DNA of 29,387 nt from JASLDZ01 sp964235945 (GCA_964235945.1 CAXSDV010000035.1:1-29387), one strand, 5' to 3'. Counted from the first letter of the stretch, positions 8,020-16,950 are shown. The notes: generated by a model not told the origin, from the letters alone. A program made the numbers and translations.

Positions 8020-9011
8020 CGGTAGGGGTCCGCTTGGGACAGGAAGCGCGCCGCGTAGTCGGCCACGCCCTCCTCCAACGAGGTGAAGGGCGCCGTGTAG
8101 CCGGCGGCGCGCAGCCGCTCCATGCGCGCCCGGGTGAAGTACTGGTACTTGTCGCGGATCAGTTCGGGCGTCGGCACGAAGCCGATCCGCGGCTCGCGCC
8201 CCGCGGCGGCGAACACCGCGCGCGCCAGGTCGAGGAAGCTGCGCGCCCGCCCCGTGCCCAGGTTGTAGACGCCCTCCAGGTGCGGCTGGTCCAGCATCCA
8301 GCGCACCACGTCCGCACAGTCGCGCACGTACACGAAGTCGCGGAGCTGGCCGCCGTCGGCGTAGTCGCTCCGGTGGCTCTGGAACAGGGTCACCGCCTCC
8401 CCCGCCGCCGCCCGGGGCCAGAGCTGGTGCGCCACCGAGCGCATGGACCCCTTGTGCGCCTCGTTGGGGCCGTAGACGTTGAAGAACTTGAGACCCGCCC
8501 AGGAGGGCGGCGCCCGGCCCGCGTCCGCCTCGCGCCGGGCGAACTGATCGAACAGCGCCTTGGACCAGCCGTAGGCGTTGAGCGGGCGCAGGGCGAGCAG
8601 GCTCGCCAGGTCCGGCAGGTCGTCGAACCCCGCCTCCCCGTCGCCGTAGGTCGCCGCGGAGCTCGCATAAACGAAGGGCGTCCCATGCGCCGCGCACCAG
8701 CGCCAAAGGTCGCGCGACAGGGTGAAGTTGGTGTGGACGATCAGGTCCGCGTCCGGCTCGGTGGTGGCCGACACCGCGCCCATGTGCACCACGGCGCGGA
8801 GCTCGCCCGCGTGGGCGGCGAGCCAGTCCCACATCGCCTCGGGCGCGGCGAAGTCGACCAGGGCGTGCTTGGCGAGGTTGCGCCACTTGCCGAGGTCCGC
8901 GGCGCCCAGCCGGTCGCAGCCGGCCACGTCCCAGCCCGCCTCGGACAGGGTGGCGACGATGTTGGAGCCGATGAAGCCCGCAGCCCCCGTGACGAGCACG
9001 AGCCGGCTCAT
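8016..9011 (-). CDS. hldD: ADP-L-glycero-D-manno-heptose 6-epimerase (HldD/RfaD)
   Basis: HldD converts ADP-D-glycero-beta-D-manno-heptose to the L,D form, the last step in making the heptose donor for the lipopolysaccharide inner core. The 331-aa protein is an extended short-chain dehydrogenase: NADP-binding GAAGFIGS at about residues 8-15, SSAATYG, catalytic Tyr147/Lys151 (YGWSK), then KFFNVYGPNE and a substrate loop with HRSDYADGGQ. The C-terminus contains RDKYQYFT, typical of HldD. Its ATG overlaps the hldE stop (ATGA at 9008-9011), implying coupled translation. Length is normal. Confidence 0.95.
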   Translation of the reverse strand: MSRLVLVTGAAGFIGSNIVATLSEAGWDVAGCDRLGAADLGKWRNLAKHALVDFAAPEAMWDWLAAHAGELRAVVHMGAVSATTEPDADLIVHTNFTLSRDLWRWCAAHGTPFVYASSAATYGDGEAGFDDLPDLASLLALRPLNAYGWSKALFDQFARREADAGRAPPSWAGLKFFNVYGPNEAHKGSMRSVAHQLWPRAAAGEAVTLFQSHRSDYADGGQLRDFVYVRDCADVVRWMLDQPHLEGVYNLGTGRARSFLDLARAVFAAAGREPRIGFVPTPELIRDKYQYFTRARMERLRAAGYTAPFTSLEEGVADYAARFLSQADPYR

Positions 9012-10432
9012 GCGCGCACCCTGGCGATCACGCCGGTGGTGGAGGCGCCCTCCACCAGCGGGGCGAGCCGCACCTCGCCGCCCCAGCCGCGCACGAGGTC
9101 GGCCCCCACCACCTGCGCCTCCGTATAGTCGGCGCCCTTGACCAGCACGTCGGGCCGCACCGCCTCGATCAGGGCGAGCGGGGTGGGCGCGTCGAAAGGG
9201 GCCACGAGGTCGACGCAGCCCAGCCCCGCCAAAACCAGCGCACGCCCCTCCAGGTCGTTGACCGGCCGACCCTCGCCTTTCAGCGCGCGCACGCTCGCGT
9301 CCGAGTTCAGCCCGACCACCAGCCGGTCGCACCAGCTCCGCGCCCGGGCGAGGTAGGCGACGTGGCCGCGGTGCAGGATGTCGAAGCAGCCGTTGGTGAA
9401 GCCCACGCGCAGCCCCTCGGCGCGCCAGCGGGCGGCGGCCGCGGCGGCCTCGCCGGCGCTGGCGAGCTTGGCCTCGGCGGGGGCGAAGCGGCGCGCCATC
9501 TCCGCTTCGACGATCTGCGCGGGAGAAACCGCCACGGTGCCGCGCCCGCCCACCGCCACGCCGGACGCCAGGAGCGCGAGGTCCATGGCGTCCTCCAGCC
9601 CCGCCCCCGCCGCGAGCGCGGCGCCGATCGCCGCCAGCCCCGTGTCGCCCGCGCCCGTGACGTCGAACACCTGCCGGGCGCGGCCTCGACCGTGGCGCAC
9701 CGCGCCCCCGCGCACCAGGAGCGACATGCCGGCGGCGGCGCGGGTCACGAGCACGGCGTCCGCCTCGCAATCTTCCAGCGCCGCGGCCAGGGCGCGCTCC
9801 ACCTCCGCGTCGGTCCCGACGGGCAGGTCCACGGCGTGGGACAGTTCGGCGGCGTTGGGCTTGATCAGCGCCACCCGCCCGTAGCGCGCGAACGAGCGGC
9901 CCTTGGGATCGACCACCACCGGCGCGCCCGCCTCCCGCGCGGCGTCCATCACCTCCGGCGTGACCGCGCCCTTGGCGTAGTCGGACACGAGCACCGCGCC
10001 CGCGCCCTCCCCCGCGGCGCGGACCGCCCGGGCGAGCGCGGCGGCGGCGGCGGGCGGCGGCGGTCCCGCCTCCTCGTGGTCCAGGCGCAGGAGTTGCTGG
10101 CCGCCGGCGATGAAGCGCGTCTTCAGCGTGGTCGGCCGGCCCGCGACCTCCACCAGGCGATCGTCCACCCCGTCGCCCAGGTCGACGTGCAGCTCGCCGC
10201 GCAGGCCGGCGAGCGTCGCGCGCGCCCCCAGCGCCGCCACGTTGCGCGCCACGTTGCCCGCGCCGCCGGGCGCGTCCGCCTCCGACCGGCGGGCGAGCAC
10301 GGGGATGGGCGCCTCGGGCGACACGCGCGCCACCTCGCCGTGGACGTAGCGGTCGACCATGAAGTCGCCCACGCAGGCCACCCGCACGCCCGCGATCCGG
10401 TCCAGCAGCGCCTGCAGGGCGGAGAGGTCCAT
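9008..10432 (-). CDS. hldE: Bifunctional heptose 7-phosphate kinase / heptose 1-phosphate adenylyltransferase (HldE/RfaE)
   Basis: This 474-aa fusion carries two steps of ADP-heptose synthesis. Residues 1 to about 315 form a PfkB/ribokinase-type kinase: GDFMVDRY, GGAGNVARN, and the anion hole DVTGAGDTG with catalytic Asp263. Residues about 335-474 form a cytidylyltransferase-fold adenylyltransferase: FTNGCFDILHRGH with His354 and His357, then GLNSDASVRALKG and VLVKGADYT. The full fused length shows it is the bifunctional form. It lies 14 nt after kdsA and overlaps hldD by 4 nt, so kdsA-hldE-hldD is very likely one transcript. Confidence 0.95.
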   Translation of the reverse strand: MDLSALQALLDRIAGVRVACVGDFMVDRYVHGEVARVSPEAPIPVLARRSEADAPGGAGNVARNVAALGARATLAGLRGELHVDLGDGVDDRLVEVAGRPTTLKTRFIAGGQQLLRLDHEEAGPPPPAAAAALARAVRAAGEGAGAVLVSDYAKGAVTPEVMDAAREAGAPVVVDPKGRSFARYGRVALIKPNAAELSHAVDLPVGTDAEVERALAAALEDCEADAVLVTRAAAGMSLLVRGGAVRHGRGRARQVFDVTGAGDTGLAAIGAALAAGAGLEDAMDLALLASGVAVGGRGTVAVSPAQIVEAEMARRFAPAEAKLASAGEAAAAAARWRAEGLRVGFTNGCFDILHRGHVAYLARARSWCDRLVVGLNSDASVRALKGEGRPVNDLEGRALVLAGLGCVDLVAPFDAPTPLALIEAVRPDVLVKGADYTEAQVVGADLVRGWGGEVRLAPLVEGASTTGVIARVRA

Positions 10433-10446
10433 GGACGGACGCCCGC

Positions 10447-11319
10447 TCAGGCGCGCCGCTTCGCCAGGGCGTCGAACTCCAGGAGTTCGGCGGCCAGCGC
10501 CTCGAACTCGGACAAGGGCACCATGTTGGGTCCGTCGGAGGGGGCGCGGTCGGGGTCGGGGTGGGTTTCGATGAACACGGCCGCCACCCCCACCGCCACC
10601 GCCGCGCGCGCCAGCACCGGCACGTACTCGCGCCGACCGCCGGAGGCGCCGCCCTGGCCGCCCGGCTCCTGCACGCTGTGGGTCGCGTCGAACACCACGG
10701 GGCAGCCGATCTTGGCCATCTCCGGCAGGGCGCGCATGTCCGAGACCAGGGTGTTGTAGCCGAAGGAGACGCCCCGCTCGCAGGCCATGACGTTGGGATT
10801 GCCCGCGTCCGTCACCTTGGACACCACGTTCTTCATGTCCCAGGGCGCGAGGAACTGGCCCTTCTTGACGTTCACCGCCGCTCCCGTCCGGGCCGCGGCG
10901 ACCAGCAGGTCGGTCTGGCGGCACAGGAAGGCGGGGATCTGCAGCACGTCCACCGCCTCGGCCACCGGGGCGCACTGGCCCGCCTCATGCACGTCGGTGA
11001 GGGTGGGCAGGCCCAGGGTGTCGCGGATCTCGGCGAAGACGGGCAGGGCCGCGTTCAGCCCCATGCCCCGGGCCGCGCCTCCGCTGGTGCGGTTGGCCTT
11101 GTCGAAGCTCGTCTTGTAGACGAGCCCGACCCCCAGCCGGTCGGCGATCTCCTTCAGCGCGGCGGCCGTCTCCAGCGCGTGGGCGCGGCTCTCCATCTGG
11201 CAGGGGCCGGCGAGAAAGCTCAGGCGCTCGCGCCCGCCGATGCGCACGGCGCGGCCGCCGGGAGCCTGGAGCTCCACCACGGCGTTGGGGGCGACGGCTG
11301 AAGGGGCGGGCGCGTTCAC
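10447..11319 (-). CDS. kdsA: 3-deoxy-8-phosphooctulonate (KDO-8-P) synthase, metal-dependent type
   Basis: KdsA condenses phosphoenolpyruvate with arabinose 5-phosphate to KDO-8-phosphate, precursor of the sugar that joins lipid A to core. The 290-aa TIM-barrel protein shows FLAGPCQMES, YKTSFDKANR, LTDVHE, KKGQFLAPWDMKNV, and DATHSVQEPGG. Cys40 in AGPC stands where metal-independent enzymes such as that of E. coli have Asn, so this is a class II, divalent-metal-dependent enzyme (inference from known class markers). GTG start at 11317-11319 with CGGAG about 10 nt upstream. First gene of the LPS precursor operon and divergent from the photolyase gene. Confidence 0.95.
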   Translation of the reverse strand: MNAPAPSAVAPNAVVELQAPGGRAVRIGGRERLSFLAGPCQMESRAHALETAAALKEIADRLGVGLVYKTSFDKANRTSGGAARGMGLNAALPVFAEIRDTLGLPTLTDVHEAGQCAPVAEAVDVLQIPAFLCRQTDLLVAAARTGAAVNVKKGQFLAPWDMKNVVSKVTDAGNPNVMACERGVSFGYNTLVSDMRALPEMAKIGCPVVFDATHSVQEPGGQGGASGGRREYVPVLARAAVAVGVAAVFIETHPDPDRAPSDGPNMVPLSEFEALAAELLEFDALAKRRA

Positions 11320-11392
11320 GGCGTTGGACTCCGGCTACGGCCGCGACTGGTGGCGCCCCCGCGCCGCCCATGCAAGCCGGGAGCTTCCAGCC

Positions 11393-12847
11393 ATGGCCCG
11401 CAGGCCCCGTACGCCCACGGCCGACACGCCGCCGATCGTCGTCTGGTTCCGGCGCGACCTTCGCCTGGCCGACAACCCCGCGCTGCACGCCGCCGCCGCC
11501 TCGGGCGCGCCCGTGGTCCCCGTCTACGTCCACGACATGGAGCGGCCGCGCGCGCCGGGCGGGGCGGGGCTGTGGTGGCTCGACAAGTCGCTGGCGGCGC
11601 TCGGGGCGGACCTCGCGAAGGTCGGCTCGCCCTTGGTGCTGCGCCGGGGGCCGACGGTCGCCACCCTGCTGGAGGTCGCGCGCGAGGCGGGGGCGACGCG
11701 CCTCGTCCACGGCCGCATGCACGACGGCGAGGACGCGGGACTGGAGGCGGAGGTCGCGCGCGCGCTGGGCGAAGCCGGCGTGGAGGTCGCCTCCCACCCC
11801 GGCATGCTGCTGACCGAGCCCGGCGAGGTGCGCACGGGCGGCGGCGAGCCCTACAAGGTCTACGGCCCGTTCTGGCGCGCCCTGCACGCGCACATGGGCG
11901 AGGTGAAGCCCCTCCCCGCCGTCCGCAAGCTGGCGCCGCCGCCCTCCCCCGTCCGCACGGACGAGGCCGCCGGCTGGGGGCTGCACCCGACCGGCCCCGA
12001 CTGGTCGATCGACTTCGCGGGAACGCCCGGCGAGGCGGGCGCGCACGCCGCGCTCGACGCCTTCGTCCACGAGGCCATGGGTCGCTACGAGCTGGAACGC
12101 GCCCAACCGGCGGAGGCGTCCACCTCGCGCCTGTCGCCCCACCTGCACTGGGGCGAGCTGAGCTCGCGCCAGGTCTGGGCCGCCGCCTGCGCCGCCGCCG
12201 AGGCGCGCGGCCACGAGGGCGCGCGGGAGAAGTTCCTGTCCGAACTCGCCTGGCGCGACTTCTCCTACACGGTGCTGGCCTCGAACCCGCGCCTGGGCTC
12301 CCAGAACTATCTCGGCCGGCTGGAGGGCCTGCGCTGGCGGGAGGACCCGGCGGGGCTGAAAGCCTGGCGACGGGGGCTCACGGGCTATCCCATCGTCGAC
12401 GCGGGCATGCGCGAACTGTGGCGCTCGGGCTGGATGCACAACCGCGTGCGGATGATCACCGCCTCCTTCCTCATCAAGGACCTGCTGGTCGACTGGCGCG
12501 AAGGCGAGCGCTGGTTCTGGGACTGCCTGGTGGACGCCGACGAAGCCAACAACGCCATCAACTGGCAGTGGACCGCGGGCACGGGGCCGGACGCCTCGCC
12601 CTTCTTCCGCGTGTTCACGCCCATCGGCCAAGGCGAGCGCTACGACGCCGGCGGGGCCTACGTGCGCAAATGGTGCCCGGAGCTGGCGCGAGTGCCCGAC
12701 AAGTTCATCCACCAGCCCTGGGCCGCTCCGCCCGCCGTGCTGGAGGGCGCGGGCGTGCGGCTCGGCGACACCTATCCGAAGCCGATCGTGGACCACGCCG
12801 CCGCCCGCGACCGGGCGCTGGCGGCCTACAAGGCGTTGAAGGACTGA
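11393..12847 (+). CDS. phrB: Deoxyribodipyrimidine photolyase (class I cryptochrome/photolyase family)
   Basis: This light-driven enzyme reverses UV-induced cyclobutane pyrimidine dimers using FADH-. The 484-aa product has the Rossmann-like antenna domain (about residues 14-145; VVWFRRDLRLADNPAL) and the helical FAD domain (about 210-480) with TGYPIVDAGMREL, GWMHNRVRM, DADEANNAINWQW and GTGPDASPFFR. These signatures fit CPD photolyases of class I rather than the FeS-type (6-4) enzymes. The antenna cofactor cannot be read from sequence alone. ATG at 11393 with GGGAG 9 nt upstream. It heads a plus-strand group with the SDR and VOC genes and is divergent from kdsA. Confidence 0.93.
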   Translation: MARRPRTPTADTPPIVVWFRRDLRLADNPALHAAAASGAPVVPVYVHDMERPRAPGGAGLWWLDKSLAALGADLAKVGSPLVLRRGPTVATLLEVAREAGATRLVHGRMHDGEDAGLEAEVARALGEAGVEVASHPGMLLTEPGEVRTGGGEPYKVYGPFWRALHAHMGEVKPLPAVRKLAPPPSPVRTDEAAGWGLHPTGPDWSIDFAGTPGEAGAHAALDAFVHEAMGRYELERAQPAEASTSRLSPHLHWGELSSRQVWAAACAAAEARGHEGAREKFLSELAWRDFSYTVLASNPRLGSQNYLGRLEGLRWREDPAGLKAWRRGLTGYPIVDAGMRELWRSGWMHNRVRMITASFLIKDLLVDWREGERWFWDCLVDADEANNAINWQWTAGTGPDASPFFRVFTPIGQGERYDAGGAYVRKWCPELARVPDKFIHQPWAAPPAVLEGAGVRLGDTYPKPIVDHAAARDRALAAYKALKD

Positions 12848-12896
12848 GGCGGCCGCGGCTTTGCGCCCGGGGGCGGACGCGCTAACCCGGAGCGAC

Positions 12897-13640
12897 ATGT
12901 CCGACTCCGAGCCATCCCCCGGCCCCCTGCACGGCCGCATCGCCCTGGTCACGGGAGCCTCGCGCGGCGTGGGCCGCGCCTGCGCCCTGGCGCTGGCGAA
13001 GGCCGGCGCGCAGGTGGTGGCGCTCGCGCGCACCCAGGGCGCGCTGGAGGCGCTGGACGACGAGGTGCAGGCCGCCACCGGGCGCCCCGCCGTGCTCACG
13101 CCCGGCGACCTGACCGACGGCGATTCGCTCGACCGGTTGGGGGCGGCGCTCTACGAACGCTTCGGCCGGCTGGACGTGCTCGTCTCCAACGCGGGTGAGC
13201 TCGGGCTCATCACCCCGGTGGCCCAGCTCGACCCCAAGGTGTGGGACAGGGCGGTGTCGGTGAACATGACCGCCGCCTACCGGCTGATCCGCTCGCTGGA
13301 CCCGCTGCTGCGCAGGTCGGACGCGGGGCGCGCGGTGTTCGTCACCAGCCGGGTGGCCGCCGAGCCCCGCGCCTTCTGGGGGCCCTACGCCGCCACCAAG
13401 GCGGGGCTGGAGGCCCTGGTGCGCACCTACGCCGACGAGGTGGCGCACACGCCGATCCGCTGCACCCTGCTCGACCCCGGCCCCCTGCGCACCCGCATGC
13501 GCGCCACGGCCTTCCCGGGCGAGGACCCGGACGACCTGCAGCCGCCCGAGGCGGTGGTCCCGCTCCTGCTCGACATCCTGCGCCCCGACCGCGACCCGCC
13601 CGAGCTGGCGCGCCTGCGCGAGTGGTCGGCGCCCGCCTGA
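12897..13640 (+). CDS. SDR-family NAD(P)-dependent oxidoreductase
   Basis: This 247-aa classical short-chain dehydrogenase has the cofactor motif TGASRGVGRA near residue 18, the structural NAG (VSNAGELG) near 100, and the catalytic Ser (VTSRVA) with YAATK. The substrate is unknown. It resembles the ketoreductase-like SDRs scattered through proteobacterial genomes. The ATG at 12897 follows CGGAG by 5 nt, better placed than upstream in-frame starts. It sits 49 nt after phrB and 29 nt before the VOC gene, so co-transcription is likely. A functional link to photorepair is not implied by the family. Confidence 0.88.
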   Translation: MSDSEPSPGPLHGRIALVTGASRGVGRACALALAKAGAQVVALARTQGALEALDDEVQAATGRPAVLTPGDLTDGDSLDRLGAALYERFGRLDVLVSNAGELGLITPVAQLDPKVWDRAVSVNMTAAYRLIRSLDPLLRRSDAGRAVFVTSRVAAEPRAFWGPYAATKAGLEALVRTYADEVAHTPIRCTLLDPGPLRTRMRATAFPGEDPDDLQPPEAVVPLLLDILRPDRDPPELARLREWSAPA

Positions 13641-13669
13641 TCCACCCTTCACCCGAGGAGATTTCCCCA

Positions 13670-14053
13670 GTGTTCAGCCACATCATGCTCGGCAGCAACG
13701 ACATCGCGCGCTCCAAGGCGTTCTACGACGCCCTGTTCGGAGCCATCGGCGGCCCGCAGGGCGTGGTGGACGCGAAGGGCCGGCTGACCTACGCCCACGA
13801 CGGCGGACGCTTCATGGTGACCCAGCCCCTAGACGGCCGGCCCGCCACGGCGGCCAACGGCGGGACCATCGGCTTCACGATGGACAGCCCCGAGCAGGGC
13901 GAGGCCTGGCACGCCGCGGGCTTGGCCGCGGGCGGCCAAGCGGTGGAGGACCCGCCCGGCGAGCGCCGCATGGGCGCCATGGCCCTGCACCTGTCCTACC
14001 TGCGCGATCCGGACGGCAACAAGCTCTGCGCCGTGCACCGCATGCCCGCCTGA
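13670..14053 (+). CDS. VOC (glyoxalase/bleomycin-resistance/dioxygenase fold) family protein
   Basis: This 127-aa protein has two beta-alpha-beta-beta-beta modules. The N-terminal FSHIMLGSNDIARSKAFYD and the C-terminal MALHLSYLRDPDGNKLC are typical VOC signatures, with His4 and a later His as possible metal ligands. Substrate unknown; it may be a lactoylglutathione lyase-like enzyme or a binding protein. GTG start at 13670-13672, preceded by GAGGAG at 13655-13660 (9-nt spacer). Last gene of the phrB group, converging on der with a 21-nt gap that shows no clear terminator. Confidence 0.88.
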   Translation: MFSHIMLGSNDIARSKAFYDALFGAIGGPQGVVDAKGRLTYAHDGGRFMVTQPLDGRPATAANGGTIGFTMDSPEQGEAWHAAGLAAGGQAVEDPPGERRMGAMALHLSYLRDPDGNKLCAVHRMPA

Positions 14054-14074
14054 GCGGCGGGCGGTCGCCCCCGC

Positions 14075-15559
14075 CTACTTGCCCCGTCCCCCCGGCTTTG
14101 TGCGGTTGCCCGGCAGGCCGCGGGGACGGACCACGGGCTTGGCGGCGGTCTTGGGAGCGCCGTAGGTCTTCTTGGGACCGCCGCGGCCGAACTTCTTCAC
14201 GTCCGGCGCGCGGTCGTCGTCGGGCGACGCATAGGGGTTGGAGCCCGACTTGATGGTGACGCGCATGGGCACCCCCGGCAGGTCGAAGCTCTCGCGCAGG
14301 CTGTTGATCAGGTAGCGGCGATAGCTGTCGGGCAACTGGTCGGCGCGCGAGGCGAACAGCACGAAGGTGGGCGGCCGCGCCTTGGTCTGGGCCATGTACT
14401 TGGGCTTGATGCGCCGGCCGTTGACCGCGGGGGGCGGGTGGCGCTGCACGGCCAGGGCCAGCCAATCGTTGAGGTCGCGCGTCTTGACCTTGGTGGACCA
14501 GTTCTTGTGGACGCCGAACACCGCCGGCATCAGCCGGTCCACCCCGCGGCCGGTCTCGGCGGAAAGCGCCACCAGCGGGGTGCCCCGCAACTGCGGCAAG
14601 GCCTCCTCGGCGACCTGGCGCAGCTCGTTGAGCCGCGCGCCCGGCTCCTCCACCAGGTCCCACTTGGCGAGGCAGTAGACCAGGGCCCGGCCCTCGCGCT
14701 CGCACAGGTCGGCGATCTGCAGGTCCTGAGTTTCAAAGGCGTTGGCGGCGTCCATGACCAGGATCACCACTTCCGCGAAGGTGATGGCGCGGATGGTGTC
14801 GGCGGTGGACAGGCGCTCCAGCCCTTCCACCACGCGGGCCTTGCGGCGCAGCCCCGCAGTGTCGACCAGGCGCACGGCGCGGCCTTCCGCCTCCCAGTCG
14901 ACGGAGATCGCGTCGCGGGTGATGCCCGCCTCGGGGCCGGTGAGCAGCCGGTCCTCGCCGATCAGCCGGTTGACCAGGGTGGACTTGCCCGCGTTGGGCC
15001 GGCCGACGATGGCGATCCGCACGGGCTTGTCGCCCGCCTCCGCCTCGTCCTCGTCCTCGCCGGCGTCGGGCGCGAGGGCCAGCACGGCGGCGAACAGGTC
15101 GGACAGCCCCTCCCCGTGCTCGGCGGAGATCTCGACGGGCTCGCCCAGGCCCAGGGCGTTGGCCTCGCCCGCGCCGCCGGTGGAGCCGCGGCTCTCCGCC
15201 TTGTTGGCCACCACGATGGTCGGGCGCCCGCGACGCCGCACCAGGTCGGCGAAGATGCGGTCGAGCGGGGTGATCCCCTCGCGCGCGTCGATCACGAACA
15301 GGGCGATGTCGCAGTCGTCCAGCGCCCGCTCGGTCTGGACGCGCATGCGCGCCTCCAGGCTCTCGTCGGAGATGTCTTCGAAGCCCGCCGTGTCGATCAG
15401 CTCCAGGTCGAGGTCGCCCAGGCGTCCCTCCGCCGTGCGCCGGTCGCGGGTCACCCCCGGCCGGTCGTCGACGATGGCGAGCCTGCGCCCCGCCAGCCGG
15501 TTGAACAGGGTCGACTTACCGACGTTGGGCCGCCCGACGATGGCGAGGACGAGGGCCAC
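14075..15559 (-). CDS. der: Ribosome biogenesis GTPase Der (EngA)
   Basis: Der has two tandem GTPase domains and a KH-like domain and acts in 50S subunit maturation. The 494-aa product shows domain 1 G1 GRPNVGKST (from residue 8), G2/G3 GVTRD and DTAGF; domain 2 G1 GRPNAGKST, GITRD, DTAGLRRKA; then a C-terminal KH-like region and a basic Gly/Pro/Lys tail. The G4 motifs deviate from NKxD: domain 1 reads NKAE and domain 2 AKWD. An acidic linker (EDEDEAEA) joins the domains. GTG at 15557-15559 begins 2 nt after the bamB stop, so it is translated from the yfgM-bamB-der message, a conserved order also found in E. coli. Confidence 0.94.
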   Translation of the reverse strand: MALVLAIVGRPNVGKSTLFNRLAGRRLAIVDDRPGVTRDRRTAEGRLGDLDLELIDTAGFEDISDESLEARMRVQTERALDDCDIALFVIDAREGITPLDRIFADLVRRRGRPTIVVANKAESRGSTGGAGEANALGLGEPVEISAEHGEGLSDLFAAVLALAPDAGEDEDEAEAGDKPVRIAIVGRPNAGKSTLVNRLIGEDRLLTGPEAGITRDAISVDWEAEGRAVRLVDTAGLRRKARVVEGLERLSTADTIRAITFAEVVILVMDAANAFETQDLQIADLCEREGRALVYCLAKWDLVEEPGARLNELRQVAEEALPQLRGTPLVALSAETGRGVDRLMPAVFGVHKNWSTKVKTRDLNDWLALAVQRHPPPAVNGRRIKPKYMAQTKARPPTFVLFASRADQLPDSYRRYLINSLRESFDLPGVPMRVTIKSGSNPYASPDDDRAPDVKKFGRGGPKKTYGAPKTAAKPVVRPRGLPGNRTKPGGRGK

Positions 15560-15561
15560 GC

Positions 15562-16950
15562 TCAGCCGAACGCGATCAGTTCGGCCGCGTCCGTCATGAC
15601 GTAGAGCCGACCGTCGACGGGCACGGGCGTCAGGGTCGCGCCCTTCCTGACTTTCAGGTTCACCGACTTGAGCAGCTTGCCGGTCTTGGGGTCCAGCGCG
15701 CGCAGCTCTCCATGGTCGGACACGACGATCAGCCGGTCGGACGCCAGCACCGGGCCCGACCAGGTGGCGCGGCGCTTGGGGGCGAGCCCGGCGTTCTGGT
15801 CCTGGATCCAGAACACCTGCCCCGCCTCGCGGCTGATGCAGACGATCTCGCCGGCCTGGGTGGTGACGTAGATCACGTCTCCCGCCGGCCAGGGGGAGAC
15901 GGTGGTGGTGATGGGCAACGACCAGCGCGGCTGCCCCGTGCGCAGGTCCACCGCGGCGAACACGCCCGAATGGCTGCCCGCCAGCACGTCGCCCCGGTAG
16001 ATGACCGGCCGCCCGGAGATGTCGCGGATCTCGGACAGGGCGTTGTTGCGGTTGGTCAGCGACAGCACGAAAGACCAGAGCTGGTTCCCGTTGGCCGCCG
16101 ACAGCGCCATGATCTCGCCGGACGCGAAGGGGGCCACCACCGTCTCGCCGTCGACCGCGGGGCTGGAGGCGATCAGCATCCGCGCCGGCTCCTCCAGCGC
16201 CTGGTAGGTCCAGCCGGGCGAGCCGTCGGCGGTCGAGAAGGTCTGGAGGTCGTCCTCCACGTCCACCGCGTAAACCCGGCCGCCCGAGACGGTGGGCGCG
16301 CCGTGCACGGGGGCCACCGTGTCGCGCCTCCACTTCACCGTGCCGTCCGCCGGGTTCATGGCGGCCACGAACCGGTACCCGGAGGTGACGTAGAGCACGC
16401 CGTCGGCGTAGGCGAGGCCGCCGCCGTACTCGGTGCGGTCGGCGCCGCGGCGGGGCTCGAAGCTGGAGCGCCACAGCTCGCGGCCCGTGGCCGGGTCCAG
16501 GGCGGACACGGTGGCGCGCCCGTCCATCACGTAGAGGCGGCCGTCCGCCAGTATGGGGGAGGCGGTGATGTGGGAGCCGACCCCGCTGGGACGGCCCACG
16601 TCGTGCCGCCAGAGCTCCTTGAGGTCGGGAGCGGCGACCACGTTCTCCACCGCGTGGTCGGCGCGGCCGCCGGCCTGCGGCCAGTCGGGCTGGGGCTGGG
16701 CGGCGGGGATGGCGAAGTCCACCCCCTTGAGCGCGGCGTTGGGCTCCAGGCGCTCGTTGAGGCCGAGCACGGCGATGCGCTCGCCCTTCAGCTTGCTCTT
16801 GGGAGCCTTGGCCCCTCCGTGATTGAAGATGGACGGCGTCTTGAAGCCCGCGCAGGCGGACAGGCCCGCCCCCGCCAGGAGCACGGCGGCCAGGCGCGGG
16901 ACGAGGCCGGCATAGGCCGGGCGGCGGACGGCGCGAACGGGGCGGGGCAT
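15562..16950 (-). CDS. bamB: BamB-like outer-membrane assembly lipoprotein (PQQ-type beta-propeller)
   Basis: BamB is the propeller lipoprotein of the BAM complex that inserts beta-barrel proteins into the outer membrane. The 462-aa product has a lipoprotein signal with lipobox LSAC and Cys33 as the expected lipidated residue. About eight propeller blades follow with repeats such as LYVMDGRATVSALDPATG, GVLYVTSGYRFVAAM and DRLIVVSDHGELRAL, and the usual family end LYVMTDAAELIAFG. Length is a little above E. coli BamB (392 aa), the extra lying before the propeller. ATG at 16948-16950 shares its A with the TGA stop of the yfgM-like gene. The gene neighbours (yfgM, der) strongly support the assignment. 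Confidence 0.88.
   Translation of the reverse strand: MPRPVRAVRRPAYAGLVPRLAAVLLAGAGLSACAGFKTPSIFNHGGAKAPKSKLKGERIAVLGLNERLEPNAALKGVDFAIPAAQPQPDWPQAGGRADHAVENVVAAPDLKELWRHDVGRPSGVGSHITASPILADGRLYVMDGRATVSALDPATGRELWRSSFEPRRGADRTEYGGGLAYADGVLYVTSGYRFVAAMNPADGTVKWRRDTVAPVHGAPTVSGGRVYAVDVEDDLQTFSTADGSPGWTYQALEEPARMLIASSPAVDGETVVAPFASGEIMALSAANGNQLWSFVLSLTNRNNALSEIRDISGRPVIYRGDVLAGSHSGVFAAVDLRTGQPRWSLPITTTVSPWPAGDVIYVTTQAGEIVCISREAGQVFWIQDQNAGLAPKRRATWSGPVLASDRLIVVSDHGELRALDPKTGKLLKSVNLKVRKGATLTPVPVDGRLYVMTDAAELIAFG

Noticed and set aside
12881..12888. GCTAACCC considered as a -10 element for the SDR gene
   Set aside because: It lacks the A and W positions of GCTANAWC and overlaps the Shine-Dalgarno region; the gene is more likely transcribed with phrB.
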